Shown: in pieces, positions 10,001 through 18,748 of the stretch
Layout: the number at the start of each line of letters is the position of its first letter
Numbering within the stretch: the stretch's first letter is position 1
Assembly: GCA_028280445.1 (NCBI GenBank)
Contig: JANQLU010000060.1
Coordinates: forward strand, 62,001-126,000
Length of the DNA: 64,000 bases
Direction: 5' to 3'
Source: Pirellulaceae bacterium
Lineage (GTDB): Bacteria; Planctomycetota; Planctomycetia; Pirellulales; Pirellulaceae
Notes under the pieces: generated by a model
The model's input: only the letters and a program-made list of their open reading frames with translations
Told to the model about the DNA's origin: nothing
Databases searched by the model: none
Translations under genes and position numbers: made by a program

Positions 10001-10171
10001 GTAGGGCCGGTTCCCACCGGCCAATCGGTGTCATTGATGTCGAGGACTGAAAATCGTAAGCGCGAAGCGTGAGCGAGGACCAGAAAACCACACTGATGTG
10101 CTGCGGAACGCCGTCCCTCGCTCACGCTTCGCGCTTACGATTTTGGAATGGCCGGTGGGAACCGGCCCTAC
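10001..10171. repeat. Composite repeat: family A arms around a family B palindrome
   Basis: Outer arms are inverted copies of family A (core TAGGGCCGGTTCCCACCGG) at 10001-10025 and 10148-10171. Inside is family B, with two perfect 29-base arms at 10050-10078 and 10116-10144 (core GCGAAGCGTGAGCGAGG). The composite fills the gap between two convergent genes, starting two bases after the TPR stop and ending one base before the M48 stop. It could fold into a very strong hairpin and act as a bidirectional transcription barrier (inference). Confidence 0.9.
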
Positions 10172-10172
10172 G

Positions 10173-10988
10173 TTATATCTTAATCGCACCTCCGCGGCCG
10201 AATTTCTGTGGCGCTTGGGCGTAGATTTCGGCTGCCTGAGGGATCAATTTTTCCAGATCGGTTGCGCGGCGTTCATCCGCTGGATGTGTCGAAAGGAACT
10301 CGGGGGTGTAGTCTGCGGATTTGATCGATGCAAACCGGCGCCAAAATTCGGGCGCTTCGCCTGGATCATAACCGGCTTTCGACATCAGCATGATTCCGAT
10401 GTGATCTGCTTCGGACTCTTGAACGCGATTGTATTTCAATGACCCCAGTTCGGTCACAACGCCATAGGCCCGCAGCAACAAATCACTTTGCTTGGGCACT
10501 TTGGTTTTCGTAATGGCACCTGTAATTTGCTGACCAAAATTGATCGCTGCCCGTTGGCTCATGCGTTCGCCGCCGTGCCGGGCAAAAGCATGAGCAACCT
10601 CGTGTGCCATGACTACGGCCAATCCCGCTTCGTTTTGACACACTGGCAAAATACCTTCGTAAATTGCGACTTTTCCTCCCGGCAGGCAAAAAGCATTTTG
10701 GGTTTCACTGGCGATCGTGCGAAATTCCCACTGGTAGTCGGTTCGACCAGAAACGGCCGCGATTCGGTGACCAACTTGATTGACCATTTTGACAAAATGT
10801 TGATTACTCGACGGAGTTTCATCGGCCATTGTTTCTTGAAACGCTTGAACGCCGAGCGAGATTTCTTCGTTTTCCGGGATAACAATCAATTGCCTGCGGC
10901 CTGTCATTGGTGCCGATTTACACCCACAACATGTGGCAAAGGAGGCAACTGCAGCAGTTTTGAGTGCTTGACGACGGTTGATCAACAT
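10173..10988 (-). CDS. M48-family metalloprotease, probable exported lipoprotein
   Basis: 271 residues. The N-terminus carries NRRQALK followed by a short hydrophobic stretch and cysteines (ATCCGC, 19-23), a Tat-like signal with a possible lipobox. The zinc site HEVAH is at 129-133 and the third ligand region ESEAD at 191-195. This is the layout of LoiP/YcaL/BepA-type M48 peptidases, which degrade or mature misfolded outer-membrane proteins in the periplasm. No TPR domain follows, so it is the short form. It is convergent with the TPR-C39 gene and monocistronic. Its stop codon is one base away from a family A repeat. Confidence 0.92.
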   Translation of the reverse strand: MLINRRQALKTAAVASFATCCGCKSAPMTGRRQLIVIPENEEISLGVQAFQETMADETPSSNQHFVKMVNQVGHRIAAVSGRTDYQWEFRTIASETQNAFCLPGGKVAIYEGILPVCQNEAGLAVVMAHEVAHAFARHGGERMSQRAAINFGQQITGAITKTKVPKQSDLLLRAYGVVTELGSLKYNRVQESEADHIGIMLMSKAGYDPGEAPEFWRRFASIKSADYTPEFLSTHPADERRATDLEKLIPQAAEIYAQAPQKFGRGGAIKI

Positions 10989-11115
10989 GGAGGAGACATC
11001 CTGTTCAGAGATGATTTTGGCGTGAAAATGGTCGGCGAGTTTATCTCAGCCGCCGATTGGCGTCATTAGCAGTTTTGCTAGCCCATTTGCTTGGCAGAAA
11101 CCGAGCCGGCGCCGA

Positions 11116-11234
11116 GTGCCACCGGCTTTGCCCGCTCCGTCAGTGACTTAGTTTGATAGCGGTAGTTGAGTACCACAATTGAACGAAAAACCGTGAGTCA
11201 GTGTGCAAATCACTGGCTGGGGCCAGTGGCACCC
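11116..11234. repeat. Family F repeat, copy 1 (degenerate)
   Basis: The ends resemble inverted GTGCCACTGGCTCNGCCAGTG arms (left arm decayed). The interior shares ACAATTGAACGAAAAACCG and GTGCAAATCACTGG with the reverse complement of copy 2 at 18749-18918, so the family has a conserved interior and not only conserved ends. Confidence 0.7.
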
Positions 11235-11268
11235 AACTCCGTGGTAGTGGTGCTACAAGTGTTGCAGT

Positions 11269-11361
11269 CAAAATCACAACCGAAGCGTGAGCGAGGGGCC
11301 AAAATAATCTGGAAATCTAAGACAATTCTGGTTCCTCACTTACGCTTCGCGCTTATGATTT
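11269..11361. repeat. Family B palindrome, copy 2 (decayed)
   Basis: Left arm CGAAGCGTGAGCGAGG and right arm CCTCACTTACGCTTCG are still recognisable, with an unrelated loop. Mismatches between the arms show it is older than copy 1 at 10050-10144. Confidence 0.75.
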
Positions 11362-11446
11362 CCCGGTCTCGGCGGATACGCGGAGTTCGTTTGGTTCACG
11401 ACACCTCGTATCGAGACCGTATAGTCCAAATATCAATCAAAGTTAA

Positions 11447-11496
11447 CGTGAATTGAACCACAAATTCACGGTTGTAGGTTTCATTACAGAAACCTA
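11447..11496. repeat. Two tandem perfect hairpins upstream of a membrane-protein gene
   Basis: First hairpin: CGTGAATT, loop of eight, AATTCACG (11447-11470). Second: TAGGTTTC, loop of six, GAAACCTA (11475-11496). They lie about 215 bases before the start at 11710. They may be leader structures, operators or repeat remnants. No T-run follows, so neither is a standard terminator. Confidence 0.5.
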
Positions 11497-11709
11497 TTGT
11501 CGAGGCAAAGAGTATATTTGTACACTCGAATCTTGTGCCTTATTCGCGCGTATCCTGTTGGATGTCTACCAACTCGATGAGGTTGTCTGAGTCGCCGGTC
11601 ATGAAACAAATCCTGACGAAATACGCTGCCTGGAGTAGGAACAAAAAATTCCAACGACTCCATAACCCTATTTCGTAAATTGGCCAAAAGATGATACTTT
11701 GAGTGACAG

Positions 11710-12603
11710 ATGTCCGACAGTTTGAAATATCAATCCCAACCCGAGATTTTGCCGCAGTTGTTAACACCTTTGCCAACCAAACAACGGAGTGACGATCGCG
11801 ATTTGCCGGTCGCCAACGAGCAGGCGGATGCCGAAGTGCAGCCACAAAGCTTGCTCGACAATCTCGACGCTTCAGCCGATTCGTTTCGCGACGCGCTGAT
11901 TAAATCGTTTACCGTTTTCGAACGCGATTTTCATCAAAAATATCCGTTGGCCTGGTGGACGGCGTTGTTGGGTCCATTTTTGCTAACCGCGGCAATCCTG
12001 GCTTTGATTTGGACTTTGAGCGGCTGGAATGCCACCCAACAATTCGTGGTTTCGGGTTTGACCACTTTTTTTCTTTTTGGACGTTTCGCGATTGCCGGTG
12101 CCGGTGCTTTGCCGGGAATTCAGCTGACTCCCACCCAGGCGTTTTGGATGTTGACCTACATGGACATCATGATCGCCATGTTTGTGACTTTTCACATGGG
12201 TATGTTATTTCGCTTGCCCTACGTCGGAGCCAAAATTGGGGCCTTGGTTTACGACGGTAAATTTGTTCTCGATCGCTATCGCTGGATGAAACGAATTGCT
12301 TTTGTGGGGTTGGTTTTATTCGTTGTTTTTCCAACGTCGACAACCGGCAGCATTGGAGGTTCCATTTTTGGGCGGCTGTTGGGGTTGGGGCGAGCCTGGA
12401 CATTGCTGGGCATCGCATGTGGCAGCTGTCTCGGCAATTTGTTGATGTTATGGATCGGCGAATCCATCCAAAGCTACATTGACCCAAACAATATCTGGAC
12501 CAAGGTCGTGAGCCTGGCGATCGTTTTAGTGGTGATCGTATTGATTGAATCGCGCTATCGTCAGTTGAAAAAACGATACCTGGCCGCCAAAGAATCTGAT
12601 TAA
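11710..12603 (+). CDS. Small multidrug-export-family membrane protein
   Basis: 297 residues. The first 75 are polar and cytosolic. Hydrophobic segments then lie at about 80-102, 107-127, 137-160, 195-215, 230-255 and 262-282. Glycine-rich segment FPTSTTGSIGGSIFGRLLG followed by GNLLMLWIG matches the small multi-drug export protein family (Pfam Sm_multidrug_ex), whose substrates are poorly known; the name is historical. The ATG follows shortly after GAGTGACAG. It is the first of three tightly spaced genes: 17 bases separate it from the DNA glycosylase gene, and that one overlaps the CPBP protease gene. Confidence 0.7.
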   Translation: MSDSLKYQSQPEILPQLLTPLPTKQRSDDRDLPVANEQADAEVQPQSLLDNLDASADSFRDALIKSFTVFERDFHQKYPLAWWTALLGPFLLTAAILALIWTLSGWNATQQFVVSGLTTFFLFGRFAIAGAGALPGIQLTPTQAFWMLTYMDIMIAMFVTFHMGMLFRLPYVGAKIGALVYDGKFVLDRYRWMKRIAFVGLVLFVVFPTSTTGSIGGSIFGRLLGLGRAWTLLGIACGSCLGNLLMLWIGESIQSYIDPNNIWTKVVSLAIVLVVIVLIESRYRQLKKRYLAAKESD

Positions 12604-12620
12604 TTATTGCGGAACAGACG

Positions 12621-13370
12621 ATGGGCAAGAAAAAATCAAACCGCCCATCCCGAGCAGCGACCAATCCGCCGGCTCGGCCGCCACGTCAATGGCAGATTTT
12701 GAATCGGGAAATTCGCGAATGTACTCGCTGCGAACGATTGATCGGTCATTGTCAAAATATTGGCGTGAAAAAAAAGCGGGCTTTCATCGACGATGATTAT
12801 TGGGCCGGCCCCGTCGAAAATTTTGGCTATTCCGCTCAACAAATGTTGGTGGTCGGACTCGCTCCAGCAGCTCATGGAGCCAATCGCACCGGTCGGATGT
12901 TTACCGGTGACCGCAGTGGCGATTGGCTGTTTCGCGCTCTTCATCGCGCCGGTTTTTGCACTCAGGCGGAATCAGCGCATCGGCGGGATGGATTAAAATT
13001 GGTCAATTGTGCAATTACATCCGTTTGCCATTGTGCTCCCCCGGACAACAAGCCAACACGGCAAGAAATCGAAAACTGTTCAGATTTTCTGAGCAGGACG
13101 ATTCAGCAATCGAATCCCAAAGTGTTTCTCGTGCTGGGAAAAATCGCTTACGACGCCCTCGTTCGGTTTGCCATCGAACAAGACTGGATATCTGCACCGC
13201 GTCCCAAATTTGGGCATGGAAAACTGGTGGAACTGGAAAAGTCGCGTTGGCTTCTCGCCAGTTATCACCCAAGTCAGCAAAACACGTTCACAGGACGTTT
13301 GACGGAAGCGATGTTGGATGAAATCATGGAGACGGCCAAAACGCTCTGCAACCAACAAAATCATGACTGA
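12621..13370 (+). CDS. udgB: Family 5 uracil-DNA glycosylase (UdgB type)
   Basis: 249 residues. The signature GLAPAAHGANRTG (79-91) with the following FTGD, and the distal motif HPSQQNT (216-222), are those of family 5 (UDGb) enzymes, which remove uracil, hypoxanthine and other deaminated bases from DNA. The family's [4Fe-4S] ligands are visible as Cys34 and Cys37 (CTRC), a Cys in CHC (136/138) and Cys153. The first 25 residues are basic and Pro-rich, likely disordered. The stop overlaps the CPBP gene by eight bases (ATGACTGA), implying translational coupling; a functional link between the two products is not obvious. Confidence 0.92.
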   Translation: MGKKKSNRPSRAATNPPARPPRQWQILNREIRECTRCERLIGHCQNIGVKKKRAFIDDDYWAGPVENFGYSAQQMLVVGLAPAAHGANRTGRMFTGDRSGDWLFRALHRAGFCTQAESAHRRDGLKLVNCAITSVCHCAPPDNKPTRQEIENCSDFLSRTIQQSNPKVFLVLGKIAYDALVRFAIEQDWISAPRPKFGHGKLVELEKSRWLLASYHPSQQNTFTGRLTEAMLDEIMETAKTLCNQQNHD

Positions 13371-14880
13371 TCCGATCCCTCCTAATCCGAATCCGTTTGA
13401 GTCTCCGGGAATTTTGCCGCCGGACAAACGTCTCATCGAACTGCCCCCAATCGGACCGCGACAGGGGAGTCTTGTCGGAGTGGCCATCGCCTGGTTCATT
13501 ATTGTCGCGCTAGGTTTGTTCATGTTTGGTTCGCAATTCCTGCCTGATACCAGCCGCGAATCAACTTCGAAAATGGTTGAAACACAAAACGCCAATATGG
13601 TGGGCAAACTGTGTGTCGGCGTGGCGAACATGCCCGGAGGAACGGTCGAGCAGGCTTTGGATCAAACGAACGCATTGAACTCTGGCTCGTTGGAAAATCG
13701 TTATTGCTACGTGTTGTTGCAAAACGAATTCAGCGGAGCAACCAAGGCGCTCGATCGATTAGAAAAAGTTGATGAACTGCAAATCAAATTAGATTACGAA
13801 GCTACGGATTCACAAAAACGAATACGCAATTTGATCGGAAAACTTTTGCGAGATTACGAGGCGGAAGAATGGAATGCACCGTCATTGTCCGAAGCCGACA
13901 AATCTTATTTGCGCGATTCCTTAGGCTACGTCGGGAATCTCAGCCTGCTACCCAGCCAGGGCAATACAAGTTTCGAACGAGACCGCATCGTTCAAAAATC
14001 GATCTGGACCACCGTCATTTTGGTCGTCGGATTGGTGCTCGGAATGGGAGCGTTTCTGATTGGTTTCATCATGTTTGGATCGATGCTGATCATGAGCTAC
14101 GCGGGACTGCTGCGTTCCCATTTTGTATCTGACACAACACGCGGTCGTATCTATGCGGAAACATTTGCATTTTGGTTTGTCTGTTTTCTTGGGCTGCAAT
14201 TCATATTTGCCATTGGATTAGGTTTGACGGGAATCAAACCCGGCGCCCACATGACGGCCGGATTTGGCCTCATTCTGTTTTTCGGATCGTTGGTGGCATT
14301 GTGCTGGCCGATTTTTCGCGGCATATCGTTTAGTAACATCTGTTCCGATATCGGCTGGACTTGCAAAAATCCGTTTAAAGAAGTGTTTCTGGGCGCGGTC
14401 GCTTATGTGGCCAACCTGCCAGTGATGGCAATCGGCTTCGGAGGTTTCGCCGGATTGAACATGTTGTCCGATTCCTTCAAAAAACGGCACGAATTGGAAT
14501 CGGTTGAGCAGGTAACACATCCCATCATGGAACAAATTGCCAGTGGCGACGTGATGTTGATCGTGTTGGTCGCACTGACTGCTTGTGTGGCCGCACCGAT
14601 TGTCGAAGAAACGGTATTTCGAGGCGTTTTGTACAGACATTTGCGGGAAACGTCGTTGAAATGGGCACGCATTCTCAGCGTAATTTTTGCCACGTTGATC
14701 AACAGTTTTATTTTTGCGGCAATTCACCCACAAGGCTGGACAGCAATTCCCGTTCTCGGTGCGCTCGCGGTCGGATTCAGTTGGGCCCGTGAATGGCGGG
14801 GCAGTTTGATCGCACCGATGACGATGCACGCGATTAATAACGGTATCGTGACGGCTTTGATGTTGCTGATGCTGCTGTAA
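13363..14880 (+). CDS. CPBP-family intramembrane glutamic protease
   Basis: 505 residues from the ATG at 13363, which lies inside the glycosylase stop overlap; an upstream in-frame start would add only out-of-family residues. A first membrane helix at about 33-55 is followed by a 150-residue extramembrane domain, then about seven helices. The CPBP/Rce1 catalytic motif EETVFRG begins at Glu415, with later motifs FAAIHPQGW and MTMHAINNG providing the His and Asn. These proteases cleave CaaX-type or other membrane-near substrates, and some planctomycete members mature exported proteins (family knowledge; target here unknown). The N-terminal domain is unusual compared with minimal CPBP proteins of about 250 residues. 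Confidence 0.9.
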   Translation: MTDPIPPNPNPFESPGILPPDKRLIELPPIGPRQGSLVGVAIAWFIIVALGLFMFGSQFLPDTSRESTSKMVETQNANMVGKLCVGVANMPGGTVEQALDQTNALNSGSLENRYCYVLLQNEFSGATKALDRLEKVDELQIKLDYEATDSQKRIRNLIGKLLRDYEAEEWNAPSLSEADKSYLRDSLGYVGNLSLLPSQGNTSFERDRIVQKSIWTTVILVVGLVLGMGAFLIGFIMFGSMLIMSYAGLLRSHFVSDTTRGRIYAETFAFWFVCFLGLQFIFAIGLGLTGIKPGAHMTAGFGLILFFGSLVALCWPIFRGISFSNICSDIGWTCKNPFKEVFLGAVAYVANLPVMAIGFGGFAGLNMLSDSFKKRHELESVEQVTHPIMEQIASGDVMLIVLVALTACVAAPIVEETVFRGVLYRHLRETSLKWARILSVIFATLINSFIFAAIHPQGWTAIPVLGALAVGFSWAREWRGSLIAPMTMHAINNGIVTALMLLMLL

Positions 14881-14978
14881 CGGAAAACGGGGGCTTGGCT
14901 AGAACGCTCCCGCCAGATATTTTCTGAGTTGGTTGACTCCACTCATATCGATGAACCTTCACGCAAAAAAACAATCTC

Positions 14979-16214
14979 ATGGCACAAATTAACGATCACT
15001 ATTTGAAACTCAAAGCGGGTTACCTGTTCCCTGAAATCGGTCGACGGGTCCGTGAATTTTCTTCGAATCATCCCGACGCTCCAATCATCAAAATGGGAAT
15101 TGGCGATGTGACTGAGCCGCTGGCCCCCGCCATCGTTCAGGCGATGCACGCCGCCGTTGACGAAATGGGAGTCCGAGAAACGTTTCGAGGCTATGGACCG
15201 GAAAATGGATACGAGTTTTTGCGCGAAGCAATCGTCAAACACGATTTCGTTGACCGTGGAATCAACATCGCAGCCGATGAAATATTTGTTTCAGATGGAT
15301 CGAAATGTGACAGCGGCAATTTGTTAGACATTTTTGGCAGCAATAACAAAATCGCTGTGTTGGACCCCGTGTATCCCGTTTATGTCGATACCAATGTCAT
15401 GGCTGGCAACACAGGACCGGCAGACGACGATGGACGCTACGAAGGTATCGTTTACTTGCCGGTCACCGAAGAAAACAATTTTGAACCGGAATTACCCAAC
15501 GAACATGTCGACCTGATCTATTTGTGCTACCCCAACAATCCGACCGGCACGGTGGCGTCACACGAATTGTTACAAAAATGGGTTGACTACGCTCGCCAGC
15601 ACGAAGCCATCATTTTTTACGATGCAGCTTATGAAGCGTTCATTACCGAGGACGGTGTGCCACACTCGATTTATGAAATCGAGGGCGCGCGGGAAGTTGC
15701 GATTGAGCTTCGCAGTTTTAGCAAGACCGCTGGATTTACTGGAACCCGTTGCGGATTTATCGTGATCCCCAAAGAGCTTTCCGGAAAAACGGCTGATGGT
15801 AAATCTCAGCCAATTCAACCGCTCTGGCATCGTCGTCACAGCACAAAATTCAACGGAGTCAGCTACATTGTTCAGCGTGGAGCGGAGGCCGCCTATAGCG
15901 AGGCAGGGCGTGAACAAATTCGCGAGTTGGTGAACTTTTACCTGGAAAATGCCTCCATAGTAAAGAATGGCCTGGAACGGCTGGGAATCAAGACATTTGG
16001 CGGCATCAATGCTCCCTATGTCTGGCTGCGAACTCCCGATGGGAAATCGAGCTGGGAATTTTTTGATGACCTGTTGGAACAAAGCCATATTGTCGGTACG
16101 CCAGGCAGCGGTTTTGGTGCAGCGGGCGAAGGGTATTTTCGTCTGAGTGCATTCAATAGCCGCGAAAATATCGAAACGGCAATGGAACGTTTGACATCCA
16201 AGGTGCCAAGCTAG
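14979..16214 (+). CDS. dapL: LL-diaminopimelate aminotransferase
   Basis: 411 residues, the expected length. It begins with [15 protein letters not shown] and carries GIGDVTEPL near residue 40, YPNNPTG in the middle, and the PLP lysine Lys249 in [12 protein letters not shown]. All are diagnostic of DapL, which converts tetrahydrodipicolinate directly to LL-diaminopimelate with glutamate as amino donor. It supplies lysine and peptidoglycan precursors in Planctomycetota, Chlamydiae and plants. It follows the CPBP gene by 98 bases and may be read through from that unit or have its own promoter; no clear ribosome-binding site is seen before the ATG. Confidence 0.97.
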   Translation: MAQINDHYLKLKAGYLFPEIGRRVREFSSNHPDAPIIKMGIGDVTEPLAPAIVQAMHAAVDEMGVRETFRGYGPENGYEFLREAIVKHDFVDRGINIAADEIFVSDGSKCDSGNLLDIFGSNNKIAVLDPVYPVYVDTNVMAGNTGPADDDGRYEGIVYLPVTEENNFEPELPNEHVDLIYLCYPNNPTGTVASHELLQKWVDYARQHEAIIFYDAAYEAFITEDGVPHSIYEIEGAREVAIELRSFSKTAGFTGTRCGFIVIPKELSGKTADGKSQPIQPLWHRRHSTKFNGVSYIVQRGAEAAYSEAGREQIRELVNFYLENASIVKNGLERLGIKTFGGINAPYVWLRTPDGKSSWEFFDDLLEQSHIVGTPGSGFGAAGEGYFRLSAFNSRENIETAMERLTSKVPS

Positions 16215-16334
16215 AACGGTTTTCGTTGGGTTGGAAACGTCGTTTCACAATTTTCACGATGAAAACAGCGAATCCAACAGCACGTGCGGATTCGACACAC
16301 CGTGAAATGCTGAAATCGTGAGCTTGTTCTGGCC

Positions 16335-16363
16335 TTGAACAGACTTCGACGTGTCGATAAACT
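16335..16363 (+). promoter_or_regulatory. Probable promoter of tRNA-Asn
   Basis: TTGAAC (16335-16340), a 17-base spacer and TAAACT (16358-16363) match sigma-70-type boxes at five and four of six positions, and lie about 40 bases before the mature tRNA. This is inference from sequence alone. Confidence 0.4.
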
Positions 16364-16402
16364 TTTTATCTTCGAACTGCGGGTTCGAGGAAAGAAAAAA
16401 AT

Positions 16403-16475
16403 GCCTCTGTAGCTCAGTTGGTAGAGCAAGCGGCTGTTAACCGCTGGGTCATAGGTTCGAGTCCTATCGGAGGCG
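16403..16475 (+). tRNA. tRNA-Asn (anticodon GUU)
   Basis: A complete 73-base cloverleaf. The acceptor stem GCCTCTG pairs with CGGAGGC (one G-U). The D stem is GCTC/GAGC, the anticodon stem AGCGG/CCGCT with loop CTGTTAA giving anticodon GTT, then a five-base variable loop, and T stem ATAGG/CCTAT with loop TTCGAGT. The discriminator base is G. CCA is not encoded: the next bases are CTAAA. It stands between dapL and a strong terminator and is the only RNA gene I can see. Confidence 0.97.
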
Positions 16476-16520
16476 CTAAAAAAATTTGTGTCGGTCCTCG
16501 ACGCAGATCAAAACATTTTT

Positions 16521-16557
16521 GGGACCAGAGTAATTCACTCTGAGTCCCATTTTTTTT
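16521..16557 (+). terminator. Intrinsic terminator after tRNA-Asn
   Basis: GGGAC-CAGAGT, loop AATTC, ACTCTG-A-GTCCC followed by A and eight T residues. The stem is about 11 pairs with one bulge. It lies 46 bases after the tRNA, and just before the sirtuin gene that ends from the other side. Confidence 0.85.
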
Positions 16558-16564
16558 GCAGACA

Positions 16565-17350
16565 TCAGCAACCGCCCAGCCGAACCCAGATTTCGTTGAG
16601 TGTCACAGCTGCCGGTAATTGCAGACGATAGGTAACTTCGTCTGAAACCGTCGTTTCGCTGGGATTGATTTCAACTGTGACATTTCCATGTTGATTCGTC
16701 CAGATCACGGGACTGGCGATGTAAGGAAATGCGCTGGTGGTCCCAATCGAAAATGTAACATCAAATTCGTCGCTCAAGGCGCGGTGATAGAGCTGTTCCG
16801 CTTTGACTGGTAACATCTCCTCGAACAAAACAACATCGGGACGCATCATCGCCTGGCACTGGTCGCAATATGGTGGAATGGAAACTCCTTTGTAATCGTC
16901 GGTCGCAATTTTGTGTTGACATTTCGTACAGCGTAGGCGTCGCATCGTACCGTGAATCTCGATCAAATTTTTGCTGCCGGCCAGTGCATGAAAACCATCG
17001 ATGTTCTGCGTCAATGTCCACGTTTCGAATCTTTTTTCAAATTCAACAATAATTTCGTGGCCACGATTGAAACTTGCACCACGAGCCGCTTTTTCGATTT
17101 CACTCAGATATTTCCAGGTCAATTCAGGCCGTGAGCGAAAAACGGTGGCCGACAAACATTCCTCGATTGTCAAACCGTCGACGGTTTCGTTGTTGTTATA
17201 CAATCCTCCGATGCCACGATAAGTCGGCAGGCCAGATTCGGCGCTCATCCCGGCACCGGTAATGAACAACACGCGGCGCGCATCGCGAAGTGCATCGACG
17301 ACTGAATCGATGATCTCGGATTGTTCGTCTGAAAATGGACGGGTATTCAT
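16565..17350 (-). CDS. Sir2-family NAD-dependent protein deacylase
   Basis: 261 residues. The NAD-binding motif GAGMSAESGLPTYRG lies at 32-46, TQNIDGFH at 114-121, the catalytic His133 is in EIHG, and the structural zinc cysteines are Cys141/144 and Cys162/165. All core residues of a CobB-like sirtuin are present, so it should remove acetyl or other acyl groups from protein lysines using NAD. The usual FGE substrate motif reads LFEEMLP, a slight variation. It is cytosolic and apparently monocistronic; a family B repeat separates its promoter side from the MFS gene. Confidence 0.93.
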   Translation of the reverse strand: MNTRPFSDEQSEIIDSVVDALRDARRVLFITGAGMSAESGLPTYRGIGGLYNNNETVDGLTIEECLSATVFRSRPELTWKYLSEIEKAARGASFNRGHEIIVEFEKRFETWTLTQNIDGFHALAGSKNLIEIHGTMRRLRCTKCQHKIATDDYKGVSIPPYCDQCQAMMRPDVVLFEEMLPVKAEQLYHRALSDEFDVTFSIGTTSAFPYIASPVIWTNQHGNVTVEINPSETTVSDEVTYRLQLPAAVTLNEIWVRLGGC

Positions 17351-17386
17351 TGGTTAACTCTGCGTTTCTGTCTTGGCACCATAGTC

Positions 17387-17479
17387 AAATCATAAGTGCG
17401 AAGCGTGAGCGAGGGACCGAAATCCGTGCTGATTTGTTGTGGAACGTAGTCCCTCGCTCACGCTTCGGGTTGCGATTTT
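17387..17479. repeat. Family B palindrome, copy 3
   Basis: Arms GCGAAGCGTGAGCGAGGGAC and the near-perfect inverse GTCCCTCGCTCACGCTTCG flank a 33-base loop. The right outer arm runs into the MFS stop codon (17478-17480), so the repeat contributes the end of that gene. Confidence 0.85.
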
Positions 17480-18674
17480 AACGTTTTTTTTCGCGGGCGA
17501 GTTTTACGATGGCGGCAATTCCAACCAGCGGCCCCAAAGCCAGGATTGAAAACGCAAACTGCCAACCGACGACCGATGCCAGAACATCCACCAGTAATAT
17601 CGTAACGCAAGTCAACAGGAAACCGAGCGAAGTTTGCAAAGTCAATGCAGTGCCAACCGCATGTTGCGGTGAAACTTCGGTGACCATCGTGCTGAATTGT
17701 GCGGAATCAGCGACCACCGAAATTCCCCAGATCAATGCGACACCCACACACAACCAAAAACTCACGGGAAACACAAAACCAATCACGATACAGCATAGCC
17801 CGCTAATGGCCATGGCAATGTTCACAAACCGTTCTCGTCCAAATTGGTCGGCCAGCCTTCCGCCGATAATGCATCCCAGTGCACCAAACGCAATAACCGC
17901 AAAGGTCGCAAAATCCACCAACGATTGGCTGATCCCACCCGCTTGTTTGGCTGACGCGGATAGAAAGACACCGATCGAAACCCACATCGCGTAAAGTTCC
18001 CACATGTGTCCCAAGTATCCTCCGATCGCCAATCGCGTTTTGGAGTCTCGCAACACGTCGGCAATCAGTGCGAAACTGAATTTACGCTTGGCAAACGGAA
18101 ACGGTCCGTCGCGATACAGTGTGCCAACCAGTATGGCTGCCAACAGGGCCGCAGCACTGGAAACCATGACAATGGACTGCCATTGGTTCATTTGCAGTGC
18201 GCGCAACAAAAACGGGGTCGCTTTGCCAAACGTCAACGCTCCGATCAAAATGCCGATGGCGAACCCTCGCGCTGTTTGGAACCAGGTAGCAATCATTTTC
18301 ATCGCGGGGGGATACACGCCGGCCAAGAAAAATCCTGCAAAAAATCGAGCGATCAATGCTGTTTCAAAACCGTTGCAAGCCAATAGCGAAATGTTTGCCA
18401 ATCCTGCAAACACCGAACAAATTGAAAAATAAATTCGGCTTGGCCAAATGTCGGCCAAATTAAAAATCGCGGCGAGCAAGGTGCCAGCGACAAACCCCAG
18501 TTGAACGGCGGTCGACAAAACGCCGGGTTGCCAAGATTCCAATTTCCAGTCCAGCGCAAGATCTTTGGCAATGGCACTGGAGACCAACCAGACAGAAATC
18601 GCCAGCATTTCGGCCAACGAAACAATCAGCAGGATCCACCATCGTTGTCTGTTTGTGTCATCCGAATCTGACAA
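17478..18674 (-). CDS. Major facilitator superfamily transporter
   Basis: 398 residues starting at a TTG (18672-18674) with GGAG five bases before it. The longer frame reaching 18728 would translate part of a family A repeat and is rejected. About twelve hydrophobic helices are visible; helices 2-5 carry VAGTLLAAIFNLADIWPSR and FFAGFFLAGVYPPAMKM, and the second half has GCIIGGRLADQFGRERF, the MFS loop signature. The protein resembles the CynX/NarK-like group, but I cannot name a substrate. The start lies 40 bases after a family A repeat and the stop overlaps a family B repeat, so the gene is bracketed by repeats. Confidence 0.88.
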   Translation of the reverse strand: MSDSDDTNRQRWWILLIVSLAEMLAISVWLVSSAIAKDLALDWKLESWQPGVLSTAVQLGFVAGTLLAAIFNLADIWPSRIYFSICSVFAGLANISLLACNGFETALIARFFAGFFLAGVYPPAMKMIATWFQTARGFAIGILIGALTFGKATPFLLRALQMNQWQSIVMVSSAAALLAAILVGTLYRDGPFPFAKRKFSFALIADVLRDSKTRLAIGGYLGHMWELYAMWVSIGVFLSASAKQAGGISQSLVDFATFAVIAFGALGCIIGGRLADQFGRERFVNIAMAISGLCCIVIGFVFPVSFWLCVGVALIWGISVVADSAQFSTMVTEVSPQHAVGTALTLQTSLGFLLTCVTILLVDVLASVVGWQFAFSILALGPLVGIAAIVKLAREKKR

Positions 18675-18711
18675 TATTACTCCGAATTTAATTCTCGAAA
18701 TCTGGTAATGG

Positions 18712-18735
18712 GTAGGGCCGGTTCCCACCGGCCGA
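18712..18735. repeat. Family A repeat, single copy
   Basis: A lone GTAGGGCCGGTTCCCACCGG element just upstream of the MFS start, itself an imperfect palindrome (CCGGTTCCCACCGG). Confidence 0.85.
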
Positions 18736-18748
18736 TCTTACGAACACG

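Larger units (their letters stand above)
10989..11709. other. Gene-free region with repeats F and B and two tandem hairpins
   Basis: About 720 bases separate divergent genes. It holds a degenerate family F copy (11116-11234), a decayed family B copy (11269-11361) and two hairpins (11447-11496). Open frames here, such as one at 11166-11456, coincide with the repeats and have no ribosome-binding site, so I call no gene. Confidence 0.6.

Noticed and set aside
11166..11456. Plus-strand open frame of 96 codons
   Set aside because: It covers repeats F and B and lacks a ribosome-binding site.
14218..14829. Minus-strand open frame of 203 codons
   Set aside because: It is antisense to the CPBP protease, with composition of a mirror frame.
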